Numbered from the stretch's first letter, positions 1-12,850 are shown. The stretch is 64,000 nt of DNA from Archegozetes longisetosus (GCA_018873245.2 JAEMBT020000006.1:7771855-7835854), one strand, 5' to 3'. Notes: generated by a model from the letters alone, not told the origin. A program made the numbers and translations.

Positions 1-1714
1 TAGGTCGATGTGTGAAGTAGTAATAATAGACGTTCAGATTCTGATTGGACAATATTTCTGAAAAGAAAACAGTTGGACAGAGAATTATGAAATCACCGAT
101 TGTTTCATAGAAGGCTTTTCTTATATTCTCGTAATCGTCTGAATCGAAACCATTCATAAAGAAGTGTGTTATTAATTTTGGCATCGGTTGTGGCAAGAAT
201 TTGAATGAATCTTCTAGTAAAATGACTGCTTCCTCGGCAGTGATATTTTTAGGAGAATCTGCATTAAAAATTTCAGGAAATGTGTAATGAAGAAAAAATG
301 ATCCCTCGTCAGAATTAGTGCCAATCATCACTTCCTTTTGGTTTCCATAATCTCCATTTTTAATAGCTTCGAATGGATTGATAGGCAAGAAATCGTCACC
401 AATTGTTACACCAAGAGGTGGGTGAAAGCCTTCCATTAAGTCTTCTTCTTCCTGAATAAGTCTGATGGGATCGATTTGTCTCAAACAACTGATAACAAGT
501 TCTGGGCGATCCATAAGAGTGATGCTATCATCAGCACAACCAACATTTATAGCTATTTTATTAGCTCTGTCTATAGCTAATTGTTGTTCCTCTAGCATTT
601 GTGGATTCAAAGGCGAACCACTTTGTAGTATTGCTCTCTTGAATAAATCTCGACTCAGAGTAGATATCATATGAAATCCTATAGAGAAAGCACCAGCAGA
701 TTCGCCAAATAAAGTAATATCTTGAGGATTGCCACCAAAATACATTATGTTGTTTTGAATCCATTTCAAAGCTAACACTTGATCTAATAGTCCCATATTT
801 CCAGGTGCTGACTCGTCATTAGCATTCAGAAATCTTAAAGCAAAACCAGTCTTACTTTCTCTTATCAAACAAAATATTTAGTTTTACCCGAATATTGCAA
901 GTCTATAATTTAAAGTAACAACAACCACATTGCCATAAGCAGCGAGTATTCTTCCGTCATAATAATCTACATCTGAAGAACCAGAAATGAATGCTCCGCC
1001 GTGCATAAACACCTTTGTGTGTGTGAATGTATCAATAGAAAATCATTAAAAATACAGTCAGGTTATTACTTAATTATATGATCGCTTTTGATCTATGCAA
1101 ACATACCATTACTGTTTTTAGTTCTGTATTATTTCGAGTTTCGATCGGAGACCATATATTGAGGTATAAACAATCTTCACTTTGAGTTCGCGTTGAAGTC
1201 CATGGTGTCTGTTTGACAGGCCTTAGTTTGTATTGCATACAAGGAGGAGAATATTCATTTGCTTCTAAAATTGTTTGCCATGGCTTAACTTCCAATGGTT
1301 TTCGAAATCTTAGTTCGCCTGTAATTTAAATAATCAAAAGCTTGAGATTTTGGGTTTCTATCTCAAATGAAAGGAACAGATACCTATCGGTGGTTCAGCA
1401 TAAGGAATGCCTAGAAACATATTTACTTCTGTATCTAATACATCGTATCTTCTTCCTTGTATCTGACCCGATTGGGTTTTGACATAAACTTTTGAATAAT
1501 CTTCTTCCCAGTCAAATTCAGAATCAGAATTGCCATCGTTTTTATATTGAGAAAGTTTTTCAGTTTGGCTGAAGTTAGAGGCACTCAAAAATAGTATTGC
1601 ACTGATTAATGAAGAAACAACTATTGCAGCGATCAATATCTTTAGGATATTTTTGCAATAACAACTTGAATTGCTTTTCGACTTTAAGTCATAATCTATT
1701 CGAGAACAAAACAA
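1..1714 (-). CDS. Type-B carboxylesterase / cholinesterase-like protein, 5' part (runs off left edge)
   Basis: Serine hydrolase of the alpha/beta-hydrolase fold that cleaves carboxyl or choline esters. Exons on the minus strand are 1714-1384, 1318-1107, 1012-888 and 833-1, all with GT-AG introns of 65, 94 and 54 bp and phases that agree; about 500 residues are visible. Residues 24-45 are a hydrophobic anchor near the N-terminus with no cleavage site, so a type II membrane protein is likely. Family marks seen: [13 protein letters not shown] (oxyanion hole), [19 protein letters not shown], the nucleophile elbow GESAG (Ser268) and the acidic triad residue in TNSDEGS (Glu399). The catalytic histidine would lie beyond position 1. 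The start is the first Met of the open exon. Whether it is an acetylcholinesterase or a general carboxylesterase cannot be settled from this part. Confidence 0.9.
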
Positions 1715-4700
1715 TTTTCTATAAGACTTTTTTATAGCTTATCTATAATTGGTTTTCAAATGAACCAATTTTGATATTCGCTTACTATATATAAAGTTTT
1801 AATTTTCACATGATTTTACAAGAATTGATTTATGAGAATTTATTTTTAGTTCAAAATAAGTTCAAAAAATTATATTACAATAAAAATTGATGAGCTTAAA
1901 ATTTTAATAATAACCATCTATTTCGGAGTACGATTGAGGCTAATTACAAATTTGAAAACAAGATTAAAATATTGAGCTCGACTGAAAAAATCGATGCTTA
2001 CAGAATCGCTTTCTTGTCAGCTACTCCGAATCGAAAAAGTTCAAAAGAGGTTACATAACACCTTTATTGGCCACCGATACGACTAGGCAAGAAAACTACG
2101 TTACATCACGATGATTGAGCCTTACCTGAGATAATATATAGACCACTTTTCATTATTATCAAATAGTATGCATATTCCCAAAAAATACAATTAAGATTCT
2201 GTGCACCAAATGCGTGAATAATTATTTAGACAATACTTTTCAAAGCGACTAGCACTTATTCATAATCAAATTAATCGAATGCGTGAAACTGTTATTTTCT
2301 GTTGATATCTCAAACGGATCTCCAAAGTTGCTTGAAAGCTATAAAGAATTAAGTGTCGGTAATAAATTTCTACCGGTTGTTTGCTATTCTTTTGAAACAA
2401 CAATGAAAATAAAACTATTAAGTGATTGGATAAGAAAAAGAAATGAAAGATATAAAAAGTGTTTTGGGAGCTAAATGAAAAATAGGTCGATATATCGAAA
2501 GTGTTAATATAGATTTAGACACTGTCATGATACGGCTTGAGTAAATGGATTTTATTTTAAGAAAAGGTGAAACTTGAACGTCTGGTATTATTGACAATCT
2601 ATATTTGCACCTTTGTTCAGTTAAGCGAAATCAAAATTACTACCTTTCGTCGCTTTTAGAACGTTACTAATTTTAATCATATAACCAATACCTCTAAATA
2701 ACTGATCATTAAATTAAATATCTCTGGTCTTTACAAAAATCTCAAATTCTGACTCTTTCTATGTAGATTCTGTTTGAAAAACTAGTTCTCTTCAATTTAA
2801 TTCAATAATCTCACACACAATTACATGTTTGTTTCAACAATCAATCATTTTATTCGAAAATAACTAAAAATACATTAAAATATTGATGTACAATAAGCTG
2901 CTCAAGTTTTTATTTAACAAAAACTACCTTTTATTAAATAATCTTTTAGGTCAATCAAATGCTGGAAAGTCAAAAATTTGTAATCAAAACTTTTAGTCAT
3001 ATTGGATTCTAATGAATTTCAATTAATAATTTCTAGTCAATGATAAAAATAGATTTTTAATAGTCATGTTTACAGACTTGGGACTTGTATTTAATACAAT
3101 ACAGCACTAAAACACTGCTTTTTATTTATGAGCTCTACTTTAACGAAGTAATCAATAAATAAATGAATAAACTATTGCATAAGTAATTAGGATTAAGCCT
3201 TAAGATACTAGCAATGACTTAATGTAAATTTAAGCTCCGTTAATCTTAAATATTGAACTCTTCAAATTAGCTCGAAAGTTACTCAATTATTCAATTAACT
3301 TATGTTGGACTGAGTCAAACATTCATCTCAAACATTTTGGAAAAGAAAAATTGAGCAAAACATTTTATTATTTTAAGCTTTTAAAGACTGGTAAATTTAT
3401 TTTTCAGAATACCAATAGGTTACGTAAACATTAGTTTTAAGTTAATAAGTTTACCAACTTTGTAAAATTCAAAAGTAAAATAACTTTTTTGATAGCACAT
3501 CACTTGTTGTATTGCTTTACAGTAATATATTTTAATGTAAACAATGAACGTACAAATAAAATTGCAATCCAACCATGACTGATCTTATGTTTGCAAATTC
3601 TTGTCTAACGTTTGAGGACTTATAACTCTAAAATTAAATTGTATATTTTATAAATAAATTATCATCTTAAGAGTGAATCCGAGAATATTGGTGTCCTAAA
3701 TTTTCATAAAATTATCTTAAATATTGTTTGAATTGCAACAGCTTAAAGTAAAAAGTTAGAAGCTCTCTGTGGGAGTTGCATTATAATTTTTTGTAGTTAT
3801 AATAAGCAATAATTACCAGAATATAATGTATAAACTTAATATTACGTCATAATAAATAAAAATTAATTATTCTTCATTATAAGCAATGTATAAAATTATT
3901 TTTAAATTAATAAAATTAAAATGTTATAATGCAATTATCATAGAAAAGTTGTAACTTTTCACTTTAAGCTGTTGTAACTGAGAAGGTTTGAGATAATATT
4001 GAGAAAATTTAGTACACAAAAAATTTAATATTCAATATTCGACATATTTGAATATCAAGTTCTCAGGTTCGTTTTAAAAATGATATTTTATTCTTAAAAG
4101 ATCTATAATTTAGTTTTGAAGTTATAATTAGTGATGTTTCGCTTTTCGAAAACTCAAATGAAAAGCTATGAAATAGTTTCAATTAATCGAGATTGAAATA
4201 TTACGTTTGCCCGTCTTTGCCGCTATTCAAACTGTTATTAGGAAAAGTTTTTGAAATGCAAGTCATATCTTTTGAACACTAGTCGGTGGTCTCTATAGCA
4301 CTCAATTACTCGTATATCATATAGCCATAGAATATTTTGAACTTCTAAGTTCATAAAGAAGTATAATCGAAATAAGTGGCGAAGACTTATGGGCCAACCT
4401 AATACAATCGAAATGATAGTTGAAAAGCAAAATGGATCGAATTAAATACTGTAATGCTTGCATTGGATGTCGAAAGCGTTTGAGTGAAAAAAGATTAGAA
4501 GTGATTGTGTTTTTAAAACTAATGCTGCATATCTTAACACTCTACTTTTTTAAACAGTTTTCTTAAAAATTTCTAATTTTCTAAATAATATTCCTCATTA
4601 TAAAAGCTTGTATTGAAAAATATTTTAATCAATAATTGTTAATTTTTGTATCCAGAGTTATATTAATAATTTAGTGAGAAATTAAAATTGCAATACAATC

Positions 4701-6885
4701 AAAATCAAATGAAGATGTGAAAGGTGAGATTGAAATAGAATTGGAACTAAAAACTTCTTAAAAGCGAAATCGAAATACAATTGAAATGACAAATTTGAAG
4801 CGAAACATCACTAGTTGTAAGTCCTGAAACATTGAAAACGAATTTACTAGCTTTCTGTACAGTTGTGCTGGAATAAATTCTGGCAATGAAAAAAAGTTCA
4901 CTTTTTAAGGATTAAATTTCACTTAAAACGTGAATTAACTTATGAGAAATAAGACTTCTCCCCTATCAATACTGAACTTCTATTTGATTGCAAAAAGATG
5001 TTTACAGATAGTCATATGGTAAAATTCTTATTTTGTTAGTCGTTTCTAACATATTTGTCATAACTGACTTATTTTCATATTTGTGAAGTTGTGGCTTTTG
5101 TTGAACTTTCAAACACTATTTCTCTGATATTTATATACTCGGTGTTTTTAAATGGAAAAACGACTTTTAACTGTCTGCCAGTAAAACCAACTGGTAAAAC
5201 TTATTCTGGCATAACTGTACGTACAACTTAATTTTTGATTATACAAGACTGTTTTGCATAACCTTGGCAAAGCGTTTAGAATTAAGAAACAGAAAAGTTT
5301 GTGTTTCAGTTCTAAAAGTAAAGAACATTTGTAGCATATCCCAAGCACAATCTAATAATGTTTTATTGTACTTATTTTAGTTTACAAAATCAGAATCTTA
5401 TGAGTTAACGGTACTAATCATATATCTATTTAACTCACTGGATCAACAGAGATGTGGATTAACATTAGGTATGACATCAAAAATGCCAAAGCTTATGACA
5501 GGTATAACGAAATTGATTTTTAAAAAACAATCTTGAAGTGAAAATTTTAGATCTGTTTTAACTCTGTATTTGTTCGCGTTTACCATTTGCTACTTCAATA
5601 ACACTCTCATGAAATGAAGAGTAATTTGAAGTTTCCACTTGAAAACCGATACTTCTGTTTTTCTTTACCGTAATTTAAATGACATCATTTATGTACGTGA
5701 ACCTGTGCTCAATTGGTGTGTTTATCATATTTTCAAAAAAGTTATTTGAAAATGGAATATTGATTGTAACAAATAAAAATGTTTTGCTATTACGACTCAA
5801 ACAGAAGTGAAGACAGAGAGCAATTTCATATAAAGTCATTGTGCAATGTGTTGTCAAAATATCGATGGCTTACGGATTCATATAATGTGGTATAATTAGT
5901 ATTACACGTTTACATCATATGAGCTATGCATTGAATATGTTGCTCATTAATATAAAACGTTTCCACATTTTTTTCACCCAATAAATATATTAAAACATTT
6001 ACTCCTGTTTTAGTTAATAATTATTATAGGCTTAAAATCTAAAACTTACAAGTCATTAAGTTACCAAATGATTTAAATAATTCAATTTCAAACTTTAAGT
6101 ACCTACAGCTCAAATCTATGATCACAGATAACACAAATTAATTTTAACTGAATTGTTTCGTAACTTACAAGAATCAATTGTTAATACTATGACCTCAAAG
6201 CAATACTAGCGTTTGATCAAATGCTTAAGCTTGTTGGGCTTCAAATTAGTGCAAATTCTGGTGGTCAAGCTAGTAGAAACCTTGTGGGCTAAGTTAAACC
6301 TAATCTGACCTAACCTAACCTAACACAACTCAAATTCTATCTCAGATCTTTAGCTAACTTGACTGAAAAGTTTTATATTTTTGAGCATGAAATCTTTTTA
6401 ATTCATTATAATCACCATAAAGCAAATTGAAAATACCGAATAACTTTATTTAAACTATAAGATAATATGTTTTAATCGCAAAAGTATATAGTTCCATCAA
6501 ACTGAGTATGGTTGATGCACCCAATCAGAAATTCGTGGGTCCGCCACTAATTCTTCTATAAGCTTCTTTACTTCAAAAGTTTGAGTCATTCTTTAGAAGT
6601 CATATTTAGAGTGCTTAACAAGTCAATAGAGATTAAGCATCAAATTTAATGCTTAAAATTCTTATTTTATTTGTCAGAGAAACTAAGTCTCAAATTGCGC
6701 TCATAACTTTTGAATAAATGTTTAAAAATATTAGAATATTTTCTATATTTCGATCTCACTTCTAATACTGTTCGCACTCTAAAAGGTTTTACGATGCATT
6801 TAGACAAAGCTTCTGATTTGCTCTCGATAACCATAAGCTTTACTTAAATTAAATTATTTGATGATAACCTCAAAATTGCATTCAA
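1715..6885. other. Gene-poor spacer between the esterase and METTL25B
   Basis: AT-rich DNA between two divergent genes, so it should contain both promoters. I see no convincing exon; one small open frame at 2283-2474 has no family signature. On the minus strand a CAG/GTAAGG-type donor near 2125-2135, close to a TATATATT run, could mark a 5' untranslated exon of the esterase, but this is weak. The missing first exon of METTL25B is probably somewhere here. A short CCTAA run sits at 6309-6324. Confidence 0.5.
6309..6324. repeat. Interstitial CCTAA (TTAGG-type) run
   Basis: Three and a bit copies of CCTAA, with a further diverged unit just upstream. TTAGG is the usual arthropod telomere unit. 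The run is too short to be a telomere and may be chance or a repair scar. A two-copy run occurs near 44889. Confidence 0.5.
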
Positions 6886-6897
6886 GTGTTTTTTAAA

Positions 6898-8701
6898 TTA
6901 TTCTTTTTAAAGGACTATTTCATTGATGATCATTGGAATAAAATACCGAAATCATGGTCTCATTGTCTCGATAAGTTTGAGTTGAAAGACATCGAGAGTT
7001 TATTATCATATGATTCAAACTTATCGTTCAATTCGTCTGTATTACCACTTGGTTTGCTGTCACTTCGCGCTACCTGTTTTGCACTACAATTGCCACGAAA
7101 ATCGAGCACTGATTCACAAGTTATTTTATCAAAGTTAAATCTGAAGTTTCCAAAAATCAACAAACTCTTCGACTATGAAGATAAAAAAGATAAAAAGATA
7201 AAACTTCCAAAATATCTAAAGTAAAAAATGAAATTTTTAACAGACACGTCAAATTGAAGAAACGCCACGAAATTGTTAGACTCTCTCAATTGACTGATCA
7301 AGTATTAAATTTTTTGCCGGATTGTAATACTATAGTAGACTGTGGGTCAGGTCAGGGACATCTTTCTAGAATATTGAGTTTGTGTTATGGCTATAATGTC
7401 ATAAGTATTGAAGCCAATTCTGACAATGTTTCTGGTGCTGCAGATAAGGACAATCGTATTTTAGGCGCACTTCTTAGATACAAACTGACTGAAAAATCAC
7501 ACTCTGATTGTCCTCAGAAAGTAAATCATATGCTGAGCAAAGCTTCATCGGTAAATGAAGTGGCGAGTAATTCAGAGAATCATGCTCTGATTGGGCTTCA
7601 CGCTTGTGGTCCTCTTTCGCACATCATATTGAGACAATTTGTAAACTGTGATAAAGCAAAAGCATTGATTTTAGTCAGTTGTTGTTACATGAAGATTGAT
7701 ATAAATAGGTTGGTAAACATTTCTAAAAGTTGTTTGCTATTCAGATTCTTACAAAAATCTATAAATCAATTTGAAACGTCAATCATTTCAGTTTTCCACT
7801 GAGTGACTACGTTAAAAGTGCATCAACTGATCGAATGAGCTATCAGGCAAAGGAGGTGGCCTGTCATGCCATTGAAAAGTTTATTCAAAAGCTACAAACT
7901 GGAGGTATTTGCGTCCGAATGTGTATCCGTTAACGGTTGCAACACTCATATTAATCAAATAAGAAAATACTGTTGCATGCAGTTTAAGCTTGACAAATAA
8001 TATTATCAACCAATCATCCATTTTCCAAATATTTGCTCTCAAAATGCTTTCCATTCTTCCAAATACTATATCTGAGTCTAACAATCAAAAGATTTAACTT
8101 TTTTTCAAGCTTGTTATATCAATTGTGATAGTCTGAAAATGGTATTGGTAAGAATTATTTATTAATATATACAGGTATTGTATACGCCTTTAGAGGTTAG
8201 CCTAGGAATTTGTGTTTGATATGCGTGTTGCAATAGTTAATGGACACAAGTTTTAGCTTTGTCTGTCCAGTGATAAAAGGATTATTTATAGGCGATTTTG
8301 CGTCACTCAAAGTTCATTGCTTTCGTGCTATATTGGAGTCGTTGTTAGACAAATACCAGCCAAATATGAGACACACTCCTATGAAAAGTGTAAAAATTGA
8401 TGTAAACATGACTTTTTTGGACTATTATCACAAAGCTGTGCGTGGAATGAATATTGAGATACCAGAAGAGGAACTCGAATCGGAATATGTGAAAAAGTGT
8501 CTGACACAACTGAAAAGAGTGCTTATTTATTATTCACTGAGACTATTGATCGCACCTCTAATTGAAAGTTTAATATTATTAGATTTTATAAGTTATTTGC
8601 GAGAGAACGGCATTTCAACAGCTCTGTTGCCACTGTTTGATCCAGTTCTATCGCCGCGAAATACTGTATTGATCGCTATAAAAGAAGAAATGAATCTCTA
8701 G
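6898..8701 (+). CDS. METTL25B: METTL25B/RRNAD1-like methyltransferase-domain protein (first exon not found)
   Basis: Predicted SAM-dependent methyltransferase-fold protein of the METTL25/RRNAD1 family; its substrate is not firmly known. Exons: about 6898-7220 (starting after a TTTTTAAAG acceptor), 7244-7708, 7792-7904 and 8292-8701, ending at TAG. Marks that match the family: DYFIDDHW plus IPKSW at the N-terminal end, HVKLKKRHEI, SAM motif I DCGSGQGHLSR, ISIEAN, GLHACGPLS, VSCCYMK, and a C-terminal block with LIAPLIESLILLD and LSPRNTVLIA. The phases of introns 2 and 3 agree exactly. The first visible intron is either 7221-7243 (23 nt, GTAAAA donor) or 7146-7243 (98 nt, GTTTCC donor); both keep the frame at L-K-H-V. 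Human protein starts about 40 residues further upstream, so a 5' exon is missing here. Confidence 0.88.
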
Positions 8702-8800
8702 TGTTACTATCTTTTATTATAAGCTTTTAAGTATTTTATTTGATAGCGAGAGTACAAAACATTTAATGCACTCTTAATCTCTATTGTATTCACTTAACGG

Positions 8801-8806
8801 AATAAA
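8801..8806 (+). promoter_or_regulatory. Polyadenylation signal AATAAA, METTL25B
   Basis: Canonical AATAAA 100 bases after the METTL25B stop codon, in the sense orientation. No other AATAAA lies nearer downstream of that stop. Confidence 0.5.
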
Positions 8807-8925
8807 ACAGAAGTCCATCATTTTGACTTCTCTATCAAATACTACTTTTGTAGCTCAACGAAAGACTACAAGAGAACTCCATTTAAAACATATGGTAATA
8901 TTCACAGATTCAGCATAAGAGGCAT

Positions 8926-8928
<3 letters not shown>

Positions 8929-8985
<57 letters not shown>

Positions 8986-8986
8986 T
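8929..8986. repeat. (GA)n microsatellite
   Basis: About 58 bases of almost pure GA repeat, broken once near the 3' end. It lies in the 760-base spacer between METTL25B and the nuclear receptor, about 470 bases upstream of the receptor's start codon. GA tracts bind GAGA-type factors in insects, so a promoter role is possible but not shown. The rest of the spacer 8702-9459 shows no gene. Confidence 0.95.
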
Positions 8987-9459
8987 TTAGATGATTTCTT
9001 GTCTCAGACCATCATTTTAAAAATGCGAGCAATCGACCAAAAACTATCGAAAGGCATAAAACGCATGACCATATCTGATACTTTCATCATAAGTTACGGG
9101 TGACAATCCATTTCAGAATAAAGTTAATTACATTCTTGGCTTCTGAATGTTTAGCACTAGTTATTGGTGTTTTTTGTATTTGTCAACAATAAGAAGTAAA
9201 GTTGACTTATAGTGAACTATAGGGCACTAACAAAAGAGCGTTTGAACTACAGATTATAAGGTGCGTAAAGTAGTGTTTATTACTATTCTTTTCTAACAAG
9301 TTCTAAAAGAGGAGATCAACAAGTGCTGAGGTTCCCATCGTTTTTTCCAGCTTTTATTGGCTATATTTTTCTATTCAACCAAACATCATAGCGAAAAACA
9401 ACCTAATCCAAAGTATTAATCAAATAAAATTCAAGCTTTAAACTCTATAAAATTAACAA

Positions 9460-11190
9460 ATGTCACATTCAAAGGTAATGTCACAGTCTAAACAAGAAAT
9501 CACTTCACAAGTGTGTCGCGTTTGTGGTGATCGAGCGTCAGGTTTGTATAGTTTTCATAAGTTTAGTTTGAGGTAATTTAGAGTTGGTTTTATTCGAATA
9601 GGAAGACATTATGGGGTTGTCAGTTGTGACGGATGCAGGTATGGATTTAGTTTTGAAAGTTTGAGAGAGGAAACTTGATTTGTTGTGTGATTAACAGAGG
9701 ATTTTTCAAGCGAAGTGTTCGACGTAACTTACTTTACTCATGCAAAGAAAACGGGGTTTGCTTTATTGATGTCTCAACTAGAAATCAGTGTCAATACTGT
9801 CGCTTTCAAAAATGCATTTCAGGTAATTTGCTAATTTTCATGCATCAACAATCAAATTTTGTCAAGTTTCAATGCTTTTCAATCTCTTTTTACAGTTAAT
9901 ATGAAAAGAGAAGGTAAATATTGTGAAAGTTAAGCAAACAGTGTCTATTTGTATAGAAAAGTAAATAGTGGTCAACTTTGGCTGTTTTCACCTAAACTCC
10001 TAATGTATACACGTTTTTCTGACATTTTCCACTTTTTAGCTGTTCAACACGAGAGAGTTAATTGCAATTCAAACATTAGAAATGGTAACAATTCTTCGTT
10101 CTTTTTAACTAAAACTCTAAGCGACAAAAGAAACTCTGCGAAGACATGCATTAAAGCAAGTCATCCAAATAGTACACAAACTTTGAACAGTAATCCAGTA
10201 GTCGCTGATTCGACAACATCTCCGATTATAATTGGAGCACAGTTTATGCCTACATCTCTATCACTTTCGTCAACAATCCCCTCATTCCACTCATTATCTC
10301 CTATTTATTCTCCCAATTACTACTCTATGAATCAGATCACTTCAAACACATTCAACCAAATGACGAGACTTATATTCAGCACAGGTATAGTAATTAATAG
10401 TTAATAGAAGTATGAAAAATTCAATTAAGCTATATATACGCGTGAGAAGTGTTTCATTTGAATTGAAAACTGTTGTTTTGAATTGAATTGTATCTTAAGT
10501 TCATTGGGCGCTAAGCATTCCAGCGTTTCAAGCGCTTTCACGAAGCGATCAAAAGCTACTGCTAGAGGAGACACTAAACGAATTGCTTATTCTAACAATA
10601 ATGCAACAGTCGAGCAGTGCGAACACCAGCGGTTATTCAGTTTTGATGTTACACAACTATTTGACAAACAGTATTGAGCAGCAAAAATTGTCCGATATAA
10701 TTAATTATATTCAAACGCTACAACTCGATCAAATTGAATTCACTTGTCTTAAAGTATTGCTATTGTTCAGACCAGGCAAGTCATATTCAATTGATATTAT
10801 GCTATTATTATACCCAATCATATTATGCTCTTATTATACCCAATCATTTACGATTCTTGACGTTTATTACATTTATTGCATTTATATAGATTGCTATCAA
10901 TTTTATTGAAGTAATAATTGAATTTATTGAACATACTTATAATGGTTTTTAACTTAGAATGTAGTGGTTTATCGAATGTTGGTCATATATCTTCGATGCA
11001 AGATCAGGCACAAATTCTTCTTTATGAACAAATACAGCATCGGATATCTAACCTTACCAATACAACACCTACTTCATTAACACTACGATTCGGTCGCCTT
11101 TTGCTCCTTTTATCTGCTATAAAGAGACTAAATAGGACTCATTTTCCTACTATTCATAACAGTTTATTGGGTTTAGCTCTCAATCAGTGA
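9460..11190 (+). CDS. NR2-class nuclear receptor (NR2E/Hr83-like)
   Basis: Ligand-regulated or orphan transcription factor. Seven exons: 9460-9541, 9602-9638, 9698-9822, 9896-9913, 10040-10384, 10500-10775, 10958-11190; total 371 residues with every phase agreeing. The start ATG follows an in-frame TAA. The DNA-binding domain (residues 19-84) has all eight zinc cysteines (19, 22, 36, 39, 55, 61, 71, 74), the P-box segment CDGCRGFFKR and the NR2 tail MKREAVQHERV. A Ser/Asn/Thr-rich hinge follows (about 95-190). The ligand domain starts with [11 protein letters not shown] and contains [20 protein letters not shown] and [10 protein letters not shown]. Closest remembered relatives are NR2E members (PNR, fax-1, Hr83); the NR2C group is the main alternative. 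Exon 4 is only 18 nt, intron 6 is GC-AG, and the protein ends without an evident AF-2 helix. Confidence 0.9.
10796..10847. repeat. Tandem duplication, 2 x 26 bp
   Basis: Two 26-base units that differ at one position, within the GC-AG intron of the nuclear receptor gene. Looks like a recent local duplication. Confidence 0.9.
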
Positions 11191-11437
11191 CTCTTTAGTT
11201 ACTCTTCTCTCGCTGTTCCCTTATTGGAACTCGATTGATTTTTATTTATTGTTGTCTTAAGAATACTCTGATTTGCTATAGCGCTTATGGTTCGAATGCG
11301 CCACATAATTCATTCTTTCATGTCTACATATTTCAATTCATTCTTCTATTGTATAATCTAATTAAATAGTGTTTATAGTATAGTCTTTATTTCATTCAAG
11401 TCATAACATTTTACTCAACTTTACTTATTATTCATTA

Positions 11438-11443
11438 AATAAA
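11438..11443 (+). promoter_or_regulatory. Polyadenylation signal AATAAA, nuclear receptor
   Basis: Canonical AATAAA about 250 bases after the receptor's stop codon, in the sense orientation. Confidence 0.4.
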
Positions 11444-12558
11444 GGATACTAAATATGATATAAATTCAAATGTACTGTAAAATCATATCTGTAGTCTTCA
11501 CAAAACTCAATAAATTATCTAATATTTTATAAGCTAATATTGATTAATCAGAAAATTACAAACTAAACATCACTTTTTCCAAATAAAATATATCTGAAGT
11601 AAGTTTCTCTGCTGTGCCTCTGTTTGCTATAAGTTTTCTGAACTGTCATTTAAACTGTGCCCTATCGTAAGTTTGCATTTCACACAAAATAACTGACATA
11701 TTGTCAAAATTCTTGCAGCTGCAAGACCTTATACCCATATCCACAACTAAATCAAAACAAATGTCCACACTCTCACTCTCAAATAATCGCATCATACACT
11801 ATGGTGCCTTGATGTAGATTTCAGTATTGAACTTAAATTCAATTGTTATTTTCAGTTATATTTACGCATACTGAGATTGAAAGGTGAACTTTGTGGCAAT
11901 TTAAGCTCAATTTTTTTCTTTCGCTAATAAATCTTAAAGTTTCTAGCTTTCAGTATTCAAAGTACGTAGATCTCAATATTAGATTTCTAGTCAGTTATTC
12001 TTCAGGAAAATCATGATAACTACATTGGCTAACCTCCAAACTCACAGCCACTCCGTATCTGCCAATAATGCAGACATCTGACACCTTGGCAGGTGCGGGT
12101 GTGACATGTCAGTGTTTATTACACATAGATATATATTGGTAGTAAATTAGTTTAGGTAAGCGTTCTTGACAGCTCATATTTCTTATTTTTCTACCTGTAA
12201 ATAAGGTTAATTCAGCGCTGTGTAAAATGGTACAGCTACTCTTTACCGCTTAACCTAAAAACTTCAAAAGTTTTAGAAAAATTCTACGTTTCAATAATCG
12301 TAATCAAATATAGAACTATATTTTGTAAATATTTTTTCATCGATCAACTTGATTCGGTGATCAGATATAAACCAATAAATCAACGAGAAATTTATTGATC
12401 GTTTGATAAATATACCGAAAAACTTATGAACTTTAGCAACTTTTCTATATTGTGTTTTGCAAATGACGCGCACACTTATTTAGCATTGTTGGCGAGCCTG
12501 ATGCGCAACAGTAACATTGGGAATCTCTCTAGAGACAGTTTCTGAAACAATCTAAACT

Positions 12559-12741
12559 TTGCTTTTGACTCGTACTTATTTCAAGCTCTTAACAATTACT
12601 TTGCGTCAATCAGATTATTTAACTTGGTACACACTTAAAAACTTCCTCGATAGCAGTCAAAAAGATGTGTTGCGATGGAGCGCTTTCCGTAAGATTATGA
12701 TATCTTTAGATATTAACGAATTTATAGAATATTCAATATAG
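12559..12741 (+). other. Orphan protein-like open frame
   Basis: A 60-codon frame with protein-like composition (for instance QSDYLTWYTLKNFLDSS and KDVLRWSAFRKIMISL) rather than the Asn/Ile/Lys drift usual in this AT-rich DNA. I do not recognise it. It ends just before a dispersed-repeat copy. It could be a lone exon, a decayed gene piece or chance. Confidence 0.2.
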
Positions 12742-12750
12742 TAATGGAAG

Positions 12751-12850
12751 CAAATCAAATTTGGCAGCAAATTGATGCGTATCATAGATAGATTGATATA
12801 ATAACGTTCTTTTTTTCTTGTTGCCACCGAGGATTATTAAGATTTTAAGC
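12751..12850 (+). repeat. Dispersed repeat family, copy 1
   Basis: Contains TTGGCAGCAAATTGATGCG and TTGTTGCCACCGAGGATTA, which recur in diverged form at 32077-32165 (inverted), 32228-32292 and 63079-63152. Arms and orientation suggest an old transposable-element fragment; class not determined. Confidence 0.6.

Noticed and set aside
561-764. Minus-strand open frame overlapping the esterase
   Set aside because: It is a shifted-frame shadow of exon 4, which carries GESAG in another frame.
834-887. A 29- or 33-nt intron in the esterase gene
   Set aside because: A 54-bp intron (887 to 834) keeps the frame and yields YRLAIFGFL...APGN, the expected family sequence, so the shorter options are not needed.
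2283-2474. 63-codon open frame upstream of the esterase
   Set aside because: No family signature, no splice context and no neighbours to support it.
6309-6324. Telomere or chromosome-end signal
   Set aside because: Only about three CCTAA units in the middle of unique sequence.
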